Shown: positions 42,693-53,217 of the stretch, one piece after another
Layout of the letters: every line of letters begins with the position of its first letter
How positions within the stretch are numbered: the stretch's first letter is position 1
DNA from: Phycisphaerales bacterium
GTDB taxonomy: Bacteria; Planctomycetota; Phycisphaerae; Phycisphaerales; SM1A02
Assembly: GCA_009692045.1 (NCBI GenBank)
Contig: SIAA01000005.1
Coordinates: forward strand, 1 to 64,000
Length of the DNA stretch: 64,000 nt
Direction of reading: 5' to 3'
Made by a program: the position numbers and the translations under genes
Notes under the pieces: generated by a model
Database searches by the model: none
Seen by the model: the letters and a program-made list of their open reading frames with translations, nothing else
What the model was told of the DNA's origin: nothing

Positions 42693-45600
42693 TGGCGCGC
42701 TCGAAGTAGAGCAACTTGGGCTTGTCATTGGGATGACGCACGCTGCTGCGATCGACGGCAAACACATAGCGAGAGTCATCAACAATCGTGGCAGGATCAG
42801 TGGCATCCCAGCGGAAGTTGATGGAGTTCTGCCGAAAGGTTCGAATGCGCATGGAGACCGTGAATGTGTCACTGCGTGTCGTCACCAGATTGGAGATGCC
42901 GCTGAACAGCATGTTGAGTTCCTCGGCATCACCTGCGGCGCGGTCGCGCTCTCGAAGCGCCGTGGTGGCGCCCGCCCCAGGATCCCATGCCACGGTGCCG
43001 TGCGTCGTATCAGTTGACAGCCGCGCATCCAAGGGCGCATCGGGAGAGCCGTACCCGCGTCCAACAGTTCGATAGGGATCGCGCCCGGCGTACTCGATGC
43101 TCGTTGATTGCAGCGCACCATAGGAAACTGGCAGACCGGCGGGCTGATTCACATAGTCGGCATCGGTACCGACCTCGAAGCCCCGAGAGAGCAGGCGCAG
43201 TTCAGCCGGTGAGGCAAACCCGCGTTCGGCGCGCATGCCGGGGCGGAAGGTGAGTGCGGTGGTCGAGAAGGTGCCGCGGTCCAGGTACCAGGGTGCACCC
43301 AAGGTGTCTGATCCGTCCGTGTAGTTGCGCTCAAATGCCAGATCGCGGTAGGCGATGATCGCCTCGGGCACTCTGACATGAACGCTCTCGTCAGGATCGG
43401 GGTACAGGCCGGGAATGTCGCCTAGTTGGCCAACAATTCCCGAGTCCGCCGCCTCGAAGTTGCGCAGCGTCACCGGCAGCGCGGAAGTGCGCCAGAGTGT
43501 TGCCGCATCCTGAATGTCGGAATCATCAGTGACGAGCCGTTCCATGTTGGGCAGGGTCCGCAGGACTTCCACCGGTGCCGTATTGATGTTCACCAGGCCG
43601 GGGACGCTGCCGCCTTCGCCATCGATGACACCACTACCTATAGCCAGCCCGAAACGGCGGCGCGCCACCACCAAGTCATCCCAGTCTGACGAAAGAGTCA
43701 CCACACTTCCCGTAGCACCCGATGGCATCACCATCACCGATGGCCATTCCAGAATCCCATCACCATCGGCATCGCTGGCTGTGATCATGCCACCCCCGTC
43801 ACAAACAAGGCGCTCGATGAAACGGGTCACTGGCGGCAGAGTCGGCTCTGCCGACTTGACGCGCGGATTCCAGGATGCCGTGCTCGCCCAGCCCACATCA
43901 GTTGATCGACCGGGATCGAGGCGGCCTAAGAAGCGAAGTCGCTCCCGAATGTCCGCCTGGGCGAAGATCGCCGCGTTCGCAGGTGTTTCCAAGGAATAAA
44001 ACGCATTGGCCGTGCGCTGCTCCATGTTGGCCCAGAAGTCCAGCTCATCGCAGATCGCTTCGCCGTAAGTGCGCGCCGTGCGCTGGTAGTTCTCCACCAC
44101 ACTGCCGCCAACGGGCGTGTTGGTTTCAACGGCGATACCCCAGGTTGCCACATCCATGGCCTCGCCCACCTGCTCAAAGTCGGCATCCTTGACACTCGGA
44201 CGCCACGCCACTGGCAGGCGGAACGCCTCGTACTTCACATTGGGATTGGTCTCGCCGGGACTGCCCTCGGCCCGCCCGCCCTTGTCACCGTATGAAATGC
44301 GGCAGACCTGACCGAACAACGGGCTCACAGATGCCAGAGCATTTGGATTCACAATCTGCGGAGTACCGGAGACAGGCGCAGCGGCATGAATGAAGGCGGG
44401 CGGATAGATCCGCCACTGCTCGGTACCAGTCCATGCCAACACTGATTGGGTTGAGAAGAACACGGGCTTGCCGCGCCGACCCGCCAGTTCGCTCGGGGAA
44501 TCCCACGGACTGCCGGTAATGGATCGGTGATAGGGATCGACCCATCCAACGGCGCGGAACCATTGGCTCGGCTGCACATCCGGTGGCACTGCTGATGGAT
44601 TCACTCTGTCCGGATCGTCAGCTGCGACCGGATCAGCGAGCGCGGGAATCGCATTGGTATTGCGATCGATGAATCCGTTGTAGACATCGCCATCGGCTGT
44701 CTGCGAACTGGAGCCGCTTCCTTCAAAGACAGCACCAGGAGCACCAGTCCCCTGCCCGGATCCCGATGCGAGCGAGCCGAAGCCCGGCGCAGTCACCTGC
44801 ACGCTGGTGGCAAGGATGAAACGCGGCGCCCGCTCCTGCGGCTGAATCACGCCGTCTGCGGCGGGAGTCGCCGTGGCACCCGAGTCTGGCGGATCCCATG
44901 ACCATGGCCGCGTCGCGTGCGCCCAAGTCATGAAGTAATCCTCGGTACCGATGCGAATGCCGTTGTACCAGTAGGGCTCAACAGGCACGTTGGGAAGATT
45001 TCCCACTACCCAGTTATCGCTCTGCCCCTGTGTTGGTGGCACAAACTTTGGATTGTCCTCTCGAAGTTCTTCCACTACTTCGGTGAATGTCATCGTTCCC
45101 AGCGGAGTGGTCGGAGGCTGATTGAACATGCGAGGCGGCGCCACCGATTCAGCGGGTGGATCGATGCGATCAACCAGAATCCAGTCAGATGCGCGCTGGC
45201 TGGGGCTCAAGGGCACACCCACAGATCGGTAAGGCAGTTTCCACTCGATGGCAATCGTTGGATGCCGAGCTGGCGGCTGCCATCCGAGTTCAAACACTGT
45301 GCCGGTGGTGCTGTTCTGCGCCGGAGTACGCACCAGTTGCGCCATGGGCTGTTCGCCGTTCGCTATCGGCTCTGGCACTTCGGGTACACCCGGCAGAGCC
45401 ATGGCGATGTAGGGCATCTCCGCTGGGAACACCAGAGTGTCATCGCCGCTAGCGATCCCGGCTGCAGAAGCCCATGCCGCGCTATCGGGGTTACCGTCAT
45501 AATCCCAGTCAGTAGTGGGATCCTGATAAACAGGAAACGCGGGCAAGAGCGCGTCCGGAGTGCGCAGAATGTCCCAGTCGTTGGAGTGCGGTGCGGCGAT

Positions 45601-48600
45601 GGGGAAGCCCGCGCCACCCCAGCTGTTGACGGCATTGCCCTGCACCTCGGCTATGTCGAGAGCATCCAACCAGAAGTCGCGGAAGAAGGGATCGTAGGAA
45701 ACAAAGTTGCGATCAGCCTGAAAGCGTGTGACCTCATTGGCATCAGCACCGCTGCCTGTGGCCGATGGCGACAACACCGAACGCGTCACCAAGAAATCCT
45801 GCTGGGCCGTGGTCAGCACCAACTGCGACGCATTGGGGCCGCCCGATGCACCTCCGGGATACTCATTGAGAGCACCCGCAGCGTGATGCTGTCGTCCCCA
45901 GACAATGGGAGGGATGGCGTAGACGATGGCAGTGCAAGGGCGCTCTTCAGTCGTCGGCCCCAGCACGGCGTTGTCGGGAAAGCGAAAGGTCCAGCCCCAG
46001 GCGTTGATGCGGAAATCCTTTAGAGGCAGCGGCGTGTCATAAGGATTGCCGATTTGGATAGCGAGCACGACGCGGGCGCGGGAGCGGCGATCAACGCTGT
46101 ACTCACCACCTCCGGGAACTACCCCGATTCCACCCGGCACACCGTTGTTGCCCTCAGGCACGCGCCAGTGGTCGGCATTCCACTCAGCAGTCAGTGGATT
46201 CTGCGCTCCGAAGGTCTGGGCGATGCGCGTCTTGGGATAGACAAAGGCCACGAAGCACTCCATCAGAAACGGATGCCGCTCTAAACCAAGGTGCCGTACA
46301 GCGTTGCTTGAACTCGTGCCGTTGTCGCGGAACCGAACCGGATGCGGCTCCAGAGGTGCCTCGAGAATCGGTATTGGCTTGCTGCGAGACTCGAACTGAT
46401 TGACGCCTGAAGTAATGTCGGTGACGATCGCCCCCTGCTCTTTCCAGGGCGAAGTGTCCAGCAGATTGTTGGGCTCGTAGGCAAGCGGCGCATCACGGTA
46501 CTGCGAGGCATTCGCCCCCCAGGAGACCGCCAATGACTCCGACTGTTCGCGCAGTCGAATCAGTTCATCCTGAATGGCTTGATTGCCATAGATAGACGGG
46601 TCAAGGATGGAGAGAGCCGAATCGGAGTAATAACTTCGACCGGCACCGAAGTCGGCAACGCCTGAGGCCGAGTATCCATTGCCGTCGAGGACATCGGGGT
46701 ACTCGAGCACACTGCTGCGCAATGCGTGAGTCAGATCAAAGCGCCACTGCTCGCCGTTCACAGCCCCGGTGTTATAGAACCCCATGATGTTTCCCTGCAG
46801 CGGATTCCCAGGGCCGACCGGCACAGACGGGAACACCTCAAACACCACTGCCGGCAGTGACTCTGCTCGCAGATCGATCTTCTGCCGCGTGTGGTCGTAG
46901 GCGCGCGGGTTGACATTCATCCACGAGGTCGGATCTGCGGGGTTGGAAGAGAGAATCCCCGTGTCAGACCCGGGAACCAGTACCGGTGTGGCTGGCTGCG
47001 GAGTCGCCATCACGGGATACCTCGTGGCGCTTCCATGACCGTACAACCTGGGCCGCACCGCCGCGGCCTGCCCCGCATCAGCGATCCAAAGACCCGTGGC
47101 AGCCTCTACTCCGGATGACAGCGGGTAGCCGGGGGAGAGCTGGAAGTCCATGTAATTCCACGCACTCGAGTAGTAGGGAGAAATCCAATCCCACGGAGGC
47201 TGCAGGTCATTAGTAGTTCCGCTGAACACCGTGAGGCGGTGGCGCATGTCGCGCACCAGTTGCCGGTTGGTGAGGCGGTCGGGTCCGTAGTCGAAGGTCT
47301 CCTCGCGACTCCAAGTAGATCGCAATACATTGGGGGCGTCCTGCCCCGCGGTTCCCAGCGGATCTCTAGTGGTATCCACGCCGAGTGCGCGCTCGAGGCG
47401 AGACATCACGGTTGGGTCATTGCGAGCCGCATTGGCGCGCAGCTCTACCTCGTCAGCCGCGCCAAATAGAGACAGGATCGGCACATCGTCGAAGGAGTCG
47501 CCCGTCACATCAGTAGGAACCAACTCATCACTTCTACGGGACTGCCGGAAGGACATGAGACGCTCAAATGGATCATGAAGCAGATCGTCGAACAGAGGCT
47601 CCGCCGATCCATTGGCGCGGATGAAGCGGCGCTCCCGCAGGAATGAGGTCTCATTCTGGGCGGGGTCGAGAGGATTGAGCGTGATGGGGCCAGCCCAGCG
47701 TCCATTGTTGAACGATGCGTCAATCGCCGGGAAATACTGGGGCGGACCATTGACGGTGAAATCGAGATTGCCTCGCGCGTTGAGCATGGCAACCGGAACA
47801 GGATCGCTGCCAGTAACGGTGCGATTGGTGTTGCTAGGGCCGAAGGCGAGATCAGCGGGAGTGTGGCCGCGCGTGCTGCGCCGATCAAATCGAGTTGCCG
47901 TGTTGACATCGAGCATCGACCCGTTGTCGACGATGGTGACGGCAACAACCTGCCGCAACCCCTTCTCCATGTTGCTGGGAACGGTGAACCAGAAGCTGTC
48001 AGTGAATCCATCGCCGTCAGCGTCCGCGAGCGTTCGCATCACATTCCATCGAGGTGAGTTGTAAGTGAACTCATCGTTGGGCTCTTCACCGATCTCACAG
48101 CGGATGCCGTCGCCATCCAGATCCGCGAGGTCGTAAAAGTTGCCGGGGGTGCGGGCACTGTCCCGGTAGGCAGCCTGATGGCGGTTGGCATTGCTCGCCA
48201 GATCGCTGCACCAGTTGTTCCACAGAATGCGCCAAGCATCGGCATCTGCCTGGGAACCGTTGCCCGGGTTTCCTGTGCCCGGCTCCACCGTTGCCAACCA
48301 CTGCTCAACGGGCACACTGAGATCAAGGAGAATGTTTGTGCCGCTTGCGTAATCGATGTTGCTGATGTCCCAGCACACGCGGAATCCGTTGTCGGGCCGC
48401 GAAATGTTGGACATGTGCAGCCACCATGCAAACCTCTCCTCGCGCGCTTCGTCGGTGGGATCAGCACTGACCAGCCGCACCGGTTCCGTGCTGCGAAGCC
48501 ACCGAGTGTCGCCTGAGCCAGGGCCGCCCGCCGGATTGCCATCGCCGATGGGAAGCGTCGCCAGAGTCGTGGTCATACCGCGCGGATTCCACTGCCCATG

Positions 48601-49194
48601 CGGATATCCGATCACGGCAGAAGCTGTAGTGTCGGGCCAGTTGGTCCAGGGAACTACCTGATACGGTGCATGATTGAAGCCATCGGCGATCCAGCCCAAT
48701 CCGCCGGTAGCCGGATACACCACGGAGTTGTTCAACTCACCGCTGGCGTTGTCGGTCATGTCAATCGGATCCATGCGAAACCTGTCCTGCAGACCAAACC
48801 CGGTCCACAGCCCATCGCTGACTTCCGCTGGCGCGTACCGCAACCTCGTGGTGTCAAGGATGTCGTGCACCGTCCCCGTCGCATCGAGGGTCGTGACAAT
48901 GGGGATCAGAGCCTGATCGATCAGACCTGTTGTCGGATCGGCGAAGACGCTGTAATCAACGGGCTTCACAAAGAGACTGTCGGAGATCATGGCCGCCAGA
49001 TCGCCGCCGATTCGTTCGGGCTGATCCGAGAGTGACTGACTCTGCTGCTGACTCGCCGCCAGAGATCGCAGAGAGCGGGCCCGACTGATGAAGGCCGTGG
49101 CAATGATGACAAAGATCACCAGCATGGCGACCACCAGGATCAGGGCATTACCGCCCCGAGAGTGAGTAGAGGTTCCAAGCGTTACCGACTTCAT
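42685..49194 (-). CDS. giant GspK-like minor pseudopilin
   Basis: 2169 residues, about six times the usual GspK length. The N-terminus (SRGGNALILVVAMLVIFVIIATAF) is the hydrophobic pilin-like helix of GspK/PilX proteins, without a +5 Glu, as usual for GspK. Near residue 1868 the hallmark GspK helix-hairpin motif LVNINTAPVEVLRTLP occurs, followed by AIIAYRDL. Between them lies a large soluble region with several DxDxDG loops (LADADGDGFTDSF, DLDGDGIRCE, ASDADGDGILEW) that look calcium-binding. GspK caps the pseudopilus tip in type II secretion. The ATG overlaps the GspJ-like stop by 4 bp. It is the last gene of the pseudopilin operon. Confidence 0.8.
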   Translation of the reverse strand: MKSVTLGTSTHSRGGNALILVVAMLVIFVIIATAFISRARSLRSLAASQQQSQSLSDQPERIGGDLAAMISDSLFVKPVDYSVFADPTTGLIDQALIPIVTTLDATGTVHDILDTTRLRYAPAEVSDGLWTGFGLQDRFRMDPIDMTDNASGELNNSVVYPATGGLGWIADGFNHAPYQVVPWTNWPDTTASAVIGYPHGQWNPRGMTTTLATLPIGDGNPAGGPGSGDTRWLRSTEPVRLVSADPTDEAREERFAWWLHMSNISRPDNGFRVCWDISNIDYASGTNILLDLSVPVEQWLATVEPGTGNPGNGSQADADAWRILWNNWCSDLASNANRHQAAYRDSARTPGNFYDLADLDGDGIRCEIGEEPNDEFTYNSPRWNVMRTLADADGDGFTDSFWFTVPSNMEKGLRQVVAVTIVDNGSMLDVNTATRFDRRSTRGHTPADLAFGPSNTNRTVTGSDPVPVAMLNARGNLDFTVNGPPQYFPAIDASFNNGRWAGPITLNPLDPAQNETSFLRERRFIRANGSAEPLFDDLLHDPFERLMSFRQSRRSDELVPTDVTGDSFDDVPILSLFGAADEVELRANAARNDPTVMSRLERALGVDTTRDPLGTAGQDAPNVLRSTWSREETFDYGPDRLTNRQLVRDMRHRLTVFSGTTNDLQPPWDWISPYYSSAWNYMDFQLSPGYPLSSGVEAATGLWIADAGQAAAVRPRLYGHGSATRYPVMATPQPATPVLVPGSDTGILSSNPADPTSWMNVNPRAYDHTRQKIDLRAESLPAVVFEVFPSVPVGPGNPLQGNIMGFYNTGAVNGEQWRFDLTHALRSSVLEYPDVLDGNGYSASGVADFGAGRSYYSDSALSILDPSIYGNQAIQDELIRLREQSESLAVSWGANASQYRDAPLAYEPNNLLDTSPWKEQGAIVTDITSGVNQFESRSKPIPILEAPLEPHPVRFRDNGTSSSNAVRHLGLERHPFLMECFVAFVYPKTRIAQTFGAQNPLTAEWNADHWRVPEGNNGVPGGIGVVPGGGEYSVDRRSRARVVLAIQIGNPYDTPLPLKDFRINAWGWTFRFPDNAVLGPTTEERPCTAIVYAIPPIVWGRQHHAAGALNEYPGGASGGPNASQLVLTTAQQDFLVTRSVLSPSATGSGADANEVTRFQADRNFVSYDPFFRDFWLDALDIAEVQGNAVNSWGGAGFPIAAPHSNDWDILRTPDALLPAFPVYQDPTTDWDYDGNPDSAAWASAAGIASGDDTLVFPAEMPYIAMALPGVPEVPEPIANGEQPMAQLVRTPAQNSTTGTVFELGWQPPARHPTIAIEWKLPYRSVGVPLSPSQRASDWILVDRIDPPAESVAPPRMFNQPPTTPLGTMTFTEVVEELREDNPKFVPPTQGQSDNWVVGNLPNVPVEPYWYNGIRIGTEDYFMTWAHATRPWSWDPPDSGATATPAADGVIQPQERAPRFILATSVQVTAPGFGSLASGSGQGTGAPGAVFEGSGSSSQTADGDVYNGFIDRNTNAIPALADPVAADDPDRVNPSAVPPDVQPSQWFRAVGWVDPYHRSITGSPWDSPSELAGRRGKPVFFSTQSVLAWTGTEQWRIYPPAFIHAAAPVSGTPQIVNPNALASVSPLFGQVCRISYGDKGGRAEGSPGETNPNVKYEAFRLPVAWRPSVKDADFEQVGEAMDVATWGIAVETNTPVGGSVVENYQRTARTYGEAICDELDFWANMEQRTANAFYSLETPANAAIFAQADIRERLRFLGRLDPGRSTDVGWASTASWNPRVKSAEPTLPPVTRFIERLVCDGGGMITASDADGDGILEWPSVMVMPSGATGSVVTLSSDWDDLVVARRRFGLAIGSGVIDGEGGSVPGLVNINTAPVEVLRTLPNMERLVTDDSDIQDAATLWRTSALPVTLRNFEAADSGIVGQLGDIPGLYPDPDESVHVRVPEAIIAYRDLAFERNYTDGSDTLGAPWYLDRGTFSTTALTFRPGMRAERGFASPAELRLLSRGFEVGTDADYVNQPAGLPVSYGALQSTSIEYAGRDPYRTVGRGYGSPDAPLDARLSTDTTHGTVAWDPGAGATTALRERDRAAGDAEELNMLFSGISNLVTTRSDTFTVSMRIRTFRQNSINFRWDATDPATIVDDSRYVFAVDRSSVRHPNDKPKLLYFERASP

Positions 49195-50924
49195 TGCTCA
49201 CCTCGGGGCAGATCCACCACGAACTGATAGGACTGACCATCGGGAATCCGACCCGCCGGATCATGCAGGCGCATGGAGATGCGCAAAGCACTGGGAAACG
49301 GGGTGAAGGGAGTCGGCGAGAACTGCAAAGTGCCGTTGGCGGCTGTTGCCGAGGGCGAATCAGAGTTGAACCCGAACAGTACGCAGTAGATGCGCACCAC
49401 CGCCACGCTGGTGCCACCGGCATCAGGTCGCCGCAACTCGTTATACCCCTCCATCGTGGCAGGCAGCATGGGGCGAAACACCGTTCCCAGACCGGGCCCG
49501 GTCAGACCATACACGGAGGAGGCGGGAGTGCCATCAATGTCCGCTGTCCCCAATGTCCGCACCCCATGATCAGGCGGACTCTTCGTCGAAGTCGGATCGG
49601 CATCAACTGGTTGCCCGGTCGGCAGGATGCTGTAAGCGGGAAGCCCGAACCACGCCTGGGCTCGGTGCACGGAGATGCGCGGAGAAAGGCCAAAGTTAGC
49701 GGCATCGGGGTCGTAGGGATTCTGGGCGAAGCCGCGCAGAGGAAAGATCTCATTGGCATTGATGGTCCCGTCGCCATCGGTGTCAAACTCCACGACCTTG
49801 TAACTGGTGGGCGAAGTGGTGCGATCAAGCTGCGCCCCCGTGCTATCAGCCCAAGTCCAATCAATCTCGAAACTACTGCAGTTGGGAGCGAGGGTAATGG
49901 CGCTCAACATCTGATCTTGCCCATCAGCAGTGGGCGCTGTGCGCTCCGCTCGTGGATAGCGAAGCTCAATGAGGCTCGCCATGTTGGCAAGGCTGGGATT
50001 AGTACCGCTGATGTCGGCGCCGAGAAGGCGGCGAAAGGCAGGTGCAACACCGCTCGCGAACCAGTACTCCGAGAGTTCTTGAGGCGACTCGGCGCAGATG
50101 TCCACTCGCCCGTTCCAGAGATTTCGATCCGACCAGATCACAGCCGAGTTGCGAGCGTTAGGATCCAGCGCGCCAGCTGTTTCATCAGCAACCGATGAGT
50201 AGTAGTCAGGTCGCCCCATGTCATCGGTGCACAGAGCCGCCTGCCTTGCGAGAACCCAGCGATTCGCCGAGGGCTGAGTGCCATCTATCTTTTGCCCCAC
50301 CACAGTCGCTTGCGGCCACCGGCGAATGTCAAGGTCTCCGGGCGATGCGTCATAGCTCCACGGCATGACCATTCCCCAGTCAAATGCCTCTGGGTCGTAA
50401 CTCGGTCTATCTCCGCCCATTGTTCCGCCGGGAAGCGCGCCTGGGTCGTTGAGCATCTGCACTCCCGGCCCTAGATAGACCCGTGACAGAGTCGATCCGT
50501 GGTTGGCGAAGGCGTCGATTCCCCCTTGCGCTACATCGTAACTGCCGGCGAATCGCTGCGAAGTTTGACGTGCCGTGGTGAAGAACACCAACTGATCTAT
50601 GCGGAGTCGCGCCTCGGGCGGCTGGGTTGGATCCAGAAGCGGCGCACTGGCAGAACCTCCCATCGCTCCAGAGAGAAGGCGGTTGATGTCGTTGCGAACA
50701 TCAACGCATCGCAGGGCCATGGGGCCAGTACGCGTAAGCCCAGCCATGTCATCGCGGATGCGCCGCTCGATGGCGACTGCCTGCTGTAGCACCGAAGAGT
50801 TGGCCTGCCCGAGACTGGCAGCGCGGGAGAACTGACCGAACATCTTGCCCACGGATGCGATGACAATCACGAGAACAAGTACCCCCACCATCAACTCGGT
50901 GAGGGTGAAGCCGCGGCGGATCAC
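49191..50924 (-). CDS. GspJ-like pseudopilin
   Basis: 577 residues; ordinary GspJ has about 200. The prepilin signal is MIRRG|FTLTE with Glu +5, then a hydrophobic helix (LMVGVLVLVIVIASVGKMF) and an amphipathic QFSRAASLGQANSSVLQQA stretch. The soluble domain includes a canonical EF-hand-like loop DTDGDGTINANE near residue 381. The assignment to GspJ rests on order (G-H-I-J-K) and on the ERRIRDDMAGL segment. Both ends overlap neighbours by 4 bp. Confidence 0.75.
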   Translation of the reverse strand: MIRRGFTLTELMVGVLVLVIVIASVGKMFGQFSRAASLGQANSSVLQQAVAIERRIRDDMAGLTRTGPMALRCVDVRNDINRLLSGAMGGSASAPLLDPTQPPEARLRIDQLVFFTTARQTSQRFAGSYDVAQGGIDAFANHGSTLSRVYLGPGVQMLNDPGALPGGTMGGDRPSYDPEAFDWGMVMPWSYDASPGDLDIRRWPQATVVGQKIDGTQPSANRWVLARQAALCTDDMGRPDYYSSVADETAGALDPNARNSAVIWSDRNLWNGRVDICAESPQELSEYWFASGVAPAFRRLLGADISGTNPSLANMASLIELRYPRAERTAPTADGQDQMLSAITLAPNCSSFEIDWTWADSTGAQLDRTTSPTSYKVVEFDTDGDGTINANEIFPLRGFAQNPYDPDAANFGLSPRISVHRAQAWFGLPAYSILPTGQPVDADPTSTKSPPDHGVRTLGTADIDGTPASSVYGLTGPGLGTVFRPMLPATMEGYNELRRPDAGGTSVAVVRIYCVLFGFNSDSPSATAANGTLQFSPTPFTPFPSALRISMRLHDPAGRIPDGQSYQFVVDLPRGEQ

Positions 50925-52312
50925 AGGTCCCTCACAGTCGAGTAAACAGGAGTAATGGTGTACTCAACTCCATTGCGGAAGGCGAAGCGCGGCAGATACC
51001 AGATTTGCTCGACTCCGCCGTAGTTGAGAGCATTGCCCGCGAACCCCGCCCGGGTGCGCTTGTCGAAAAAGTCGGGCGTGAGTGAACTGGAGGTCGTGAC
51101 TGGACCATCCTCGGTGCGATTGCGTCCGTTCACCACCCGGTGCACATGACCCTCATCATCCACAATCCACTGTTGGGGTGATTGCCACTGGTCGTAACAC
51201 TCGGAGGCGCGAAGCTGAGAGTTCGGCGTCACGGTTCCGGGGATCGGATGAGTCTTGCGAATCTGAACCTGATCACTGATCGTATTGAGGTTTCTATCGG
51301 CGCCTCCAGCCTTCCAGGGAAGCTCCGCCGATCCGGCATGCTCCGAAATGGTTTCATAGAACCGTCTGCGGAACGGGAAAGTCACCTGCTCAATGGGTGC
51401 AGCACCGGGTAGTGCTGGTGCCGAGGAGGGACCTCTTAGGTAGGGAGTCCGAATGAATGGGGGACCATCGCCGCCGCTGGGAACTGCACGGTAAACAAAC
51501 AGCGCCACTTGGATGCGGCCGCCGAAGCGACGGAACATGCAGTCCCAAAAGTACTGCGGTCGAGTGTCGAGCTCTCGCCCTGCAGGATCGGCATCGGCGG
51601 GCATGGGCCAAGTGCGTTCGTACTGTGACACGATCATCAGCGGATTGCGACCGCTGGGATCCTGACTGCCCGGATTGAGACCAGTAGTCGTGTGATCGAA
51701 GTCAGAGTCGTACAGGTACCGGTTGTAGGGAATACCCCAGAGCGAATCGGGCTGACTGACCGCGCCCACACCGCTGGGGAACTCGGTGGCAAGAATGGCG
51801 CTGGCGTAAGAGTTGGCGTCAGGTACGCCGGCCATGCGCTTGGTGAAGTAGTGGCTGAAGATGTCAATGGCGCCAGTTTCGTCAACACCATCGAGCCACG
51901 GCGCATTGGCATTGTCCAGGTCGGAATAAATCACTCCGGGGCGTTTCCATCCCCAATCACCGGGAACGGGGGTGGTCACCCAGCTGGGCGAACCGACACC
52001 GCCCGCGGTGGCATTGGAATCAGACCGACCCGAAGCGCGGTCGCTGTCAACCATTCCGGTGAACTCTTCCATCGATCCGAAGTCACTCGCATGAAGCTTG
52101 CTACGCAGAATGCTCATGGCATTCTCGGCAACTATTGGCCCGAAGATGTCATCGGCAGCGGATCGCTGCATGATGATTCCCGCGGGCAGCAGAGCGGCGA
52201 TACTCACCAAGCCTAGCCCGAGGATCATGATGGCGATGAGAAGTTCAGCCAACGAGAACGCGCGGGAGGCAGCGCGGCGCTTGCTCACGAGCATGAGCGG
52301 CCTGCAACTCAT
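50921..52312 (-). CDS. GspI/PilV-like pseudopilin
   Basis: 463 residues, several times the usual GspI size. The prepilin site is SRA|FSLAE with Glu +5, followed by LLIAIMILGLGLVSIAALLPAG. AENAMSILRSKL after the helix resembles the GspI 'A..lA.n.' region. The large soluble domain has no recognised fold. It overlaps both neighbours by 4 bp. Confidence 0.75.
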   Translation of the reverse strand: MSCRPLMLVSKRRAASRAFSLAELLIAIMILGLGLVSIAALLPAGIIMQRSAADDIFGPIVAENAMSILRSKLHASDFGSMEEFTGMVDSDRASGRSDSNATAGGVGSPSWVTTPVPGDWGWKRPGVIYSDLDNANAPWLDGVDETGAIDIFSHYFTKRMAGVPDANSYASAILATEFPSGVGAVSQPDSLWGIPYNRYLYDSDFDHTTTGLNPGSQDPSGRNPLMIVSQYERTWPMPADADPAGRELDTRPQYFWDCMFRRFGGRIQVALFVYRAVPSGGDGPPFIRTPYLRGPSSAPALPGAAPIEQVTFPFRRRFYETISEHAGSAELPWKAGGADRNLNTISDQVQIRKTHPIPGTVTPNSQLRASECYDQWQSPQQWIVDDEGHVHRVVNGRNRTEDGPVTTSSSLTPDFFDKRTRAGFAGNALNYGGVEQIWYLPRFAFRNGVEYTITPVYSTVRDL

Positions 52313-53217
52313 CGGCCCACCACCTGAGCGACACCTGTGAACCGATTGAACTCAACGCGCGAGGCGTTGCTCTCTATGAACTCGCTCTGCTGCAGGCGCA
52401 TGAGGTTTTCGCCCGAGGTCTCGTTGCCGCTGGTAGAAGTGCCGCGCCACTGTGTGGTGTCATATCGCTCGCGACACTCCTGATCGCTGAAGATTGCTAG
52501 TGACTGCACATACTGGATCGAAGGCTCATCAACATATTCGTCATACACAAAGAAGCGGGCGCCATCGGAAGTGGTTCCCACATTCTGGTTGTAGTTGGTG
52601 GTCCCCGGCACCAGATCAAAATCGACATAAGCGCTGGCATAGGTGGTACCCGCAGCGGGCGCCTGAGGATTGCGCGTGAGCACGGTTCCATCCGGCCCGA
52701 ACATGATGCCGATGGATCGCCCCCGCTCTCGCGCACCCGAGAGATTGTTGGCCAACTCTGGTTGAGTGATGAAGCGATTGGCCTGATCGAAATCGCTTCG
52801 TGGTGCTGCGACCTTGATGCCAACTGGCAAATCTAGAGGCGCGATGTTGGTCAGCGGGTAATAGGGTTCATTCCACACATCAGAGACCGGATTGCGGAAC
52901 CGTCCCGACCATCCCGCCGCGATCACCTGTGTGAGTTGGCGACTGTCGCTGAGTTGCTTGACGCGAAATGTCACCAGCACGCACTGCCTTTTTCGGATCG
53001 CCTCGGCCCGCGCCTCGCCGAGGTAACTCATCATCTGGTTGGTGGCACCGGAAATCTTCACGTCGTCACTCACGCGCTTTACCGCGAGGGCTGAGATCAA
53101 TCCCAGCACGGCGATCACGCCCATCACCACCAGCATCTCCACCAGAGTGAATCCGAGCCGCCGGCCCAAGCGGCTCTCAGGTTTTCGCTGCGAGGATTGC
53201 GGCATCGACGCACTCAC
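52309..53217 (-). CDS. GspH-like pseudopilin
   Basis: 302 residues. The prepilin site is RRLG|FTLVE, then a hydrophobic helix (MLVVMGVIAVLGLISALAV). YLGEARAEAIRKRQCVLVTF is the typical GspH/FimT pattern ('l..aRseAi.r...V.l'). The C-terminal beta-rich part includes GIMFGPDGTVL, also typical. It is coupled to both neighbours by 4-bp overlaps. Confidence 0.85.
   Translation of the reverse strand: MSASMPQSSQRKPESRLGRRLGFTLVEMLVVMGVIAVLGLISALAVKRVSDDVKISGATNQMMSYLGEARAEAIRKRQCVLVTFRVKQLSDSRQLTQVIAAGWSGRFRNPVSDVWNEPYYPLTNIAPLDLPVGIKVAAPRSDFDQANRFITQPELANNLSGARERGRSIGIMFGPDGTVLTRNPQAPAAGTTYASAYVDFDLVPGTTNYNQNVGTTSDGARFFVYDEYVDEPSIQYVQSLAIFSDQECRERYDTTQWRGTSTSGNETSGENLMRLQQSEFIESNASRVEFNRFTGVAQVVGR

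Noticed and set aside
44917-46023. 368-codon plus-strand open frame inside the GspK-like gene
   Set aside because: Antisense to a continuous 2169-codon gene with pilin and NINTAP motifs; composition is typical of a shadow.
49194-50198. 334-codon plus-strand open frame
   Set aside because: Antisense to the GspJ-like pseudopilin gene; no domain seen.
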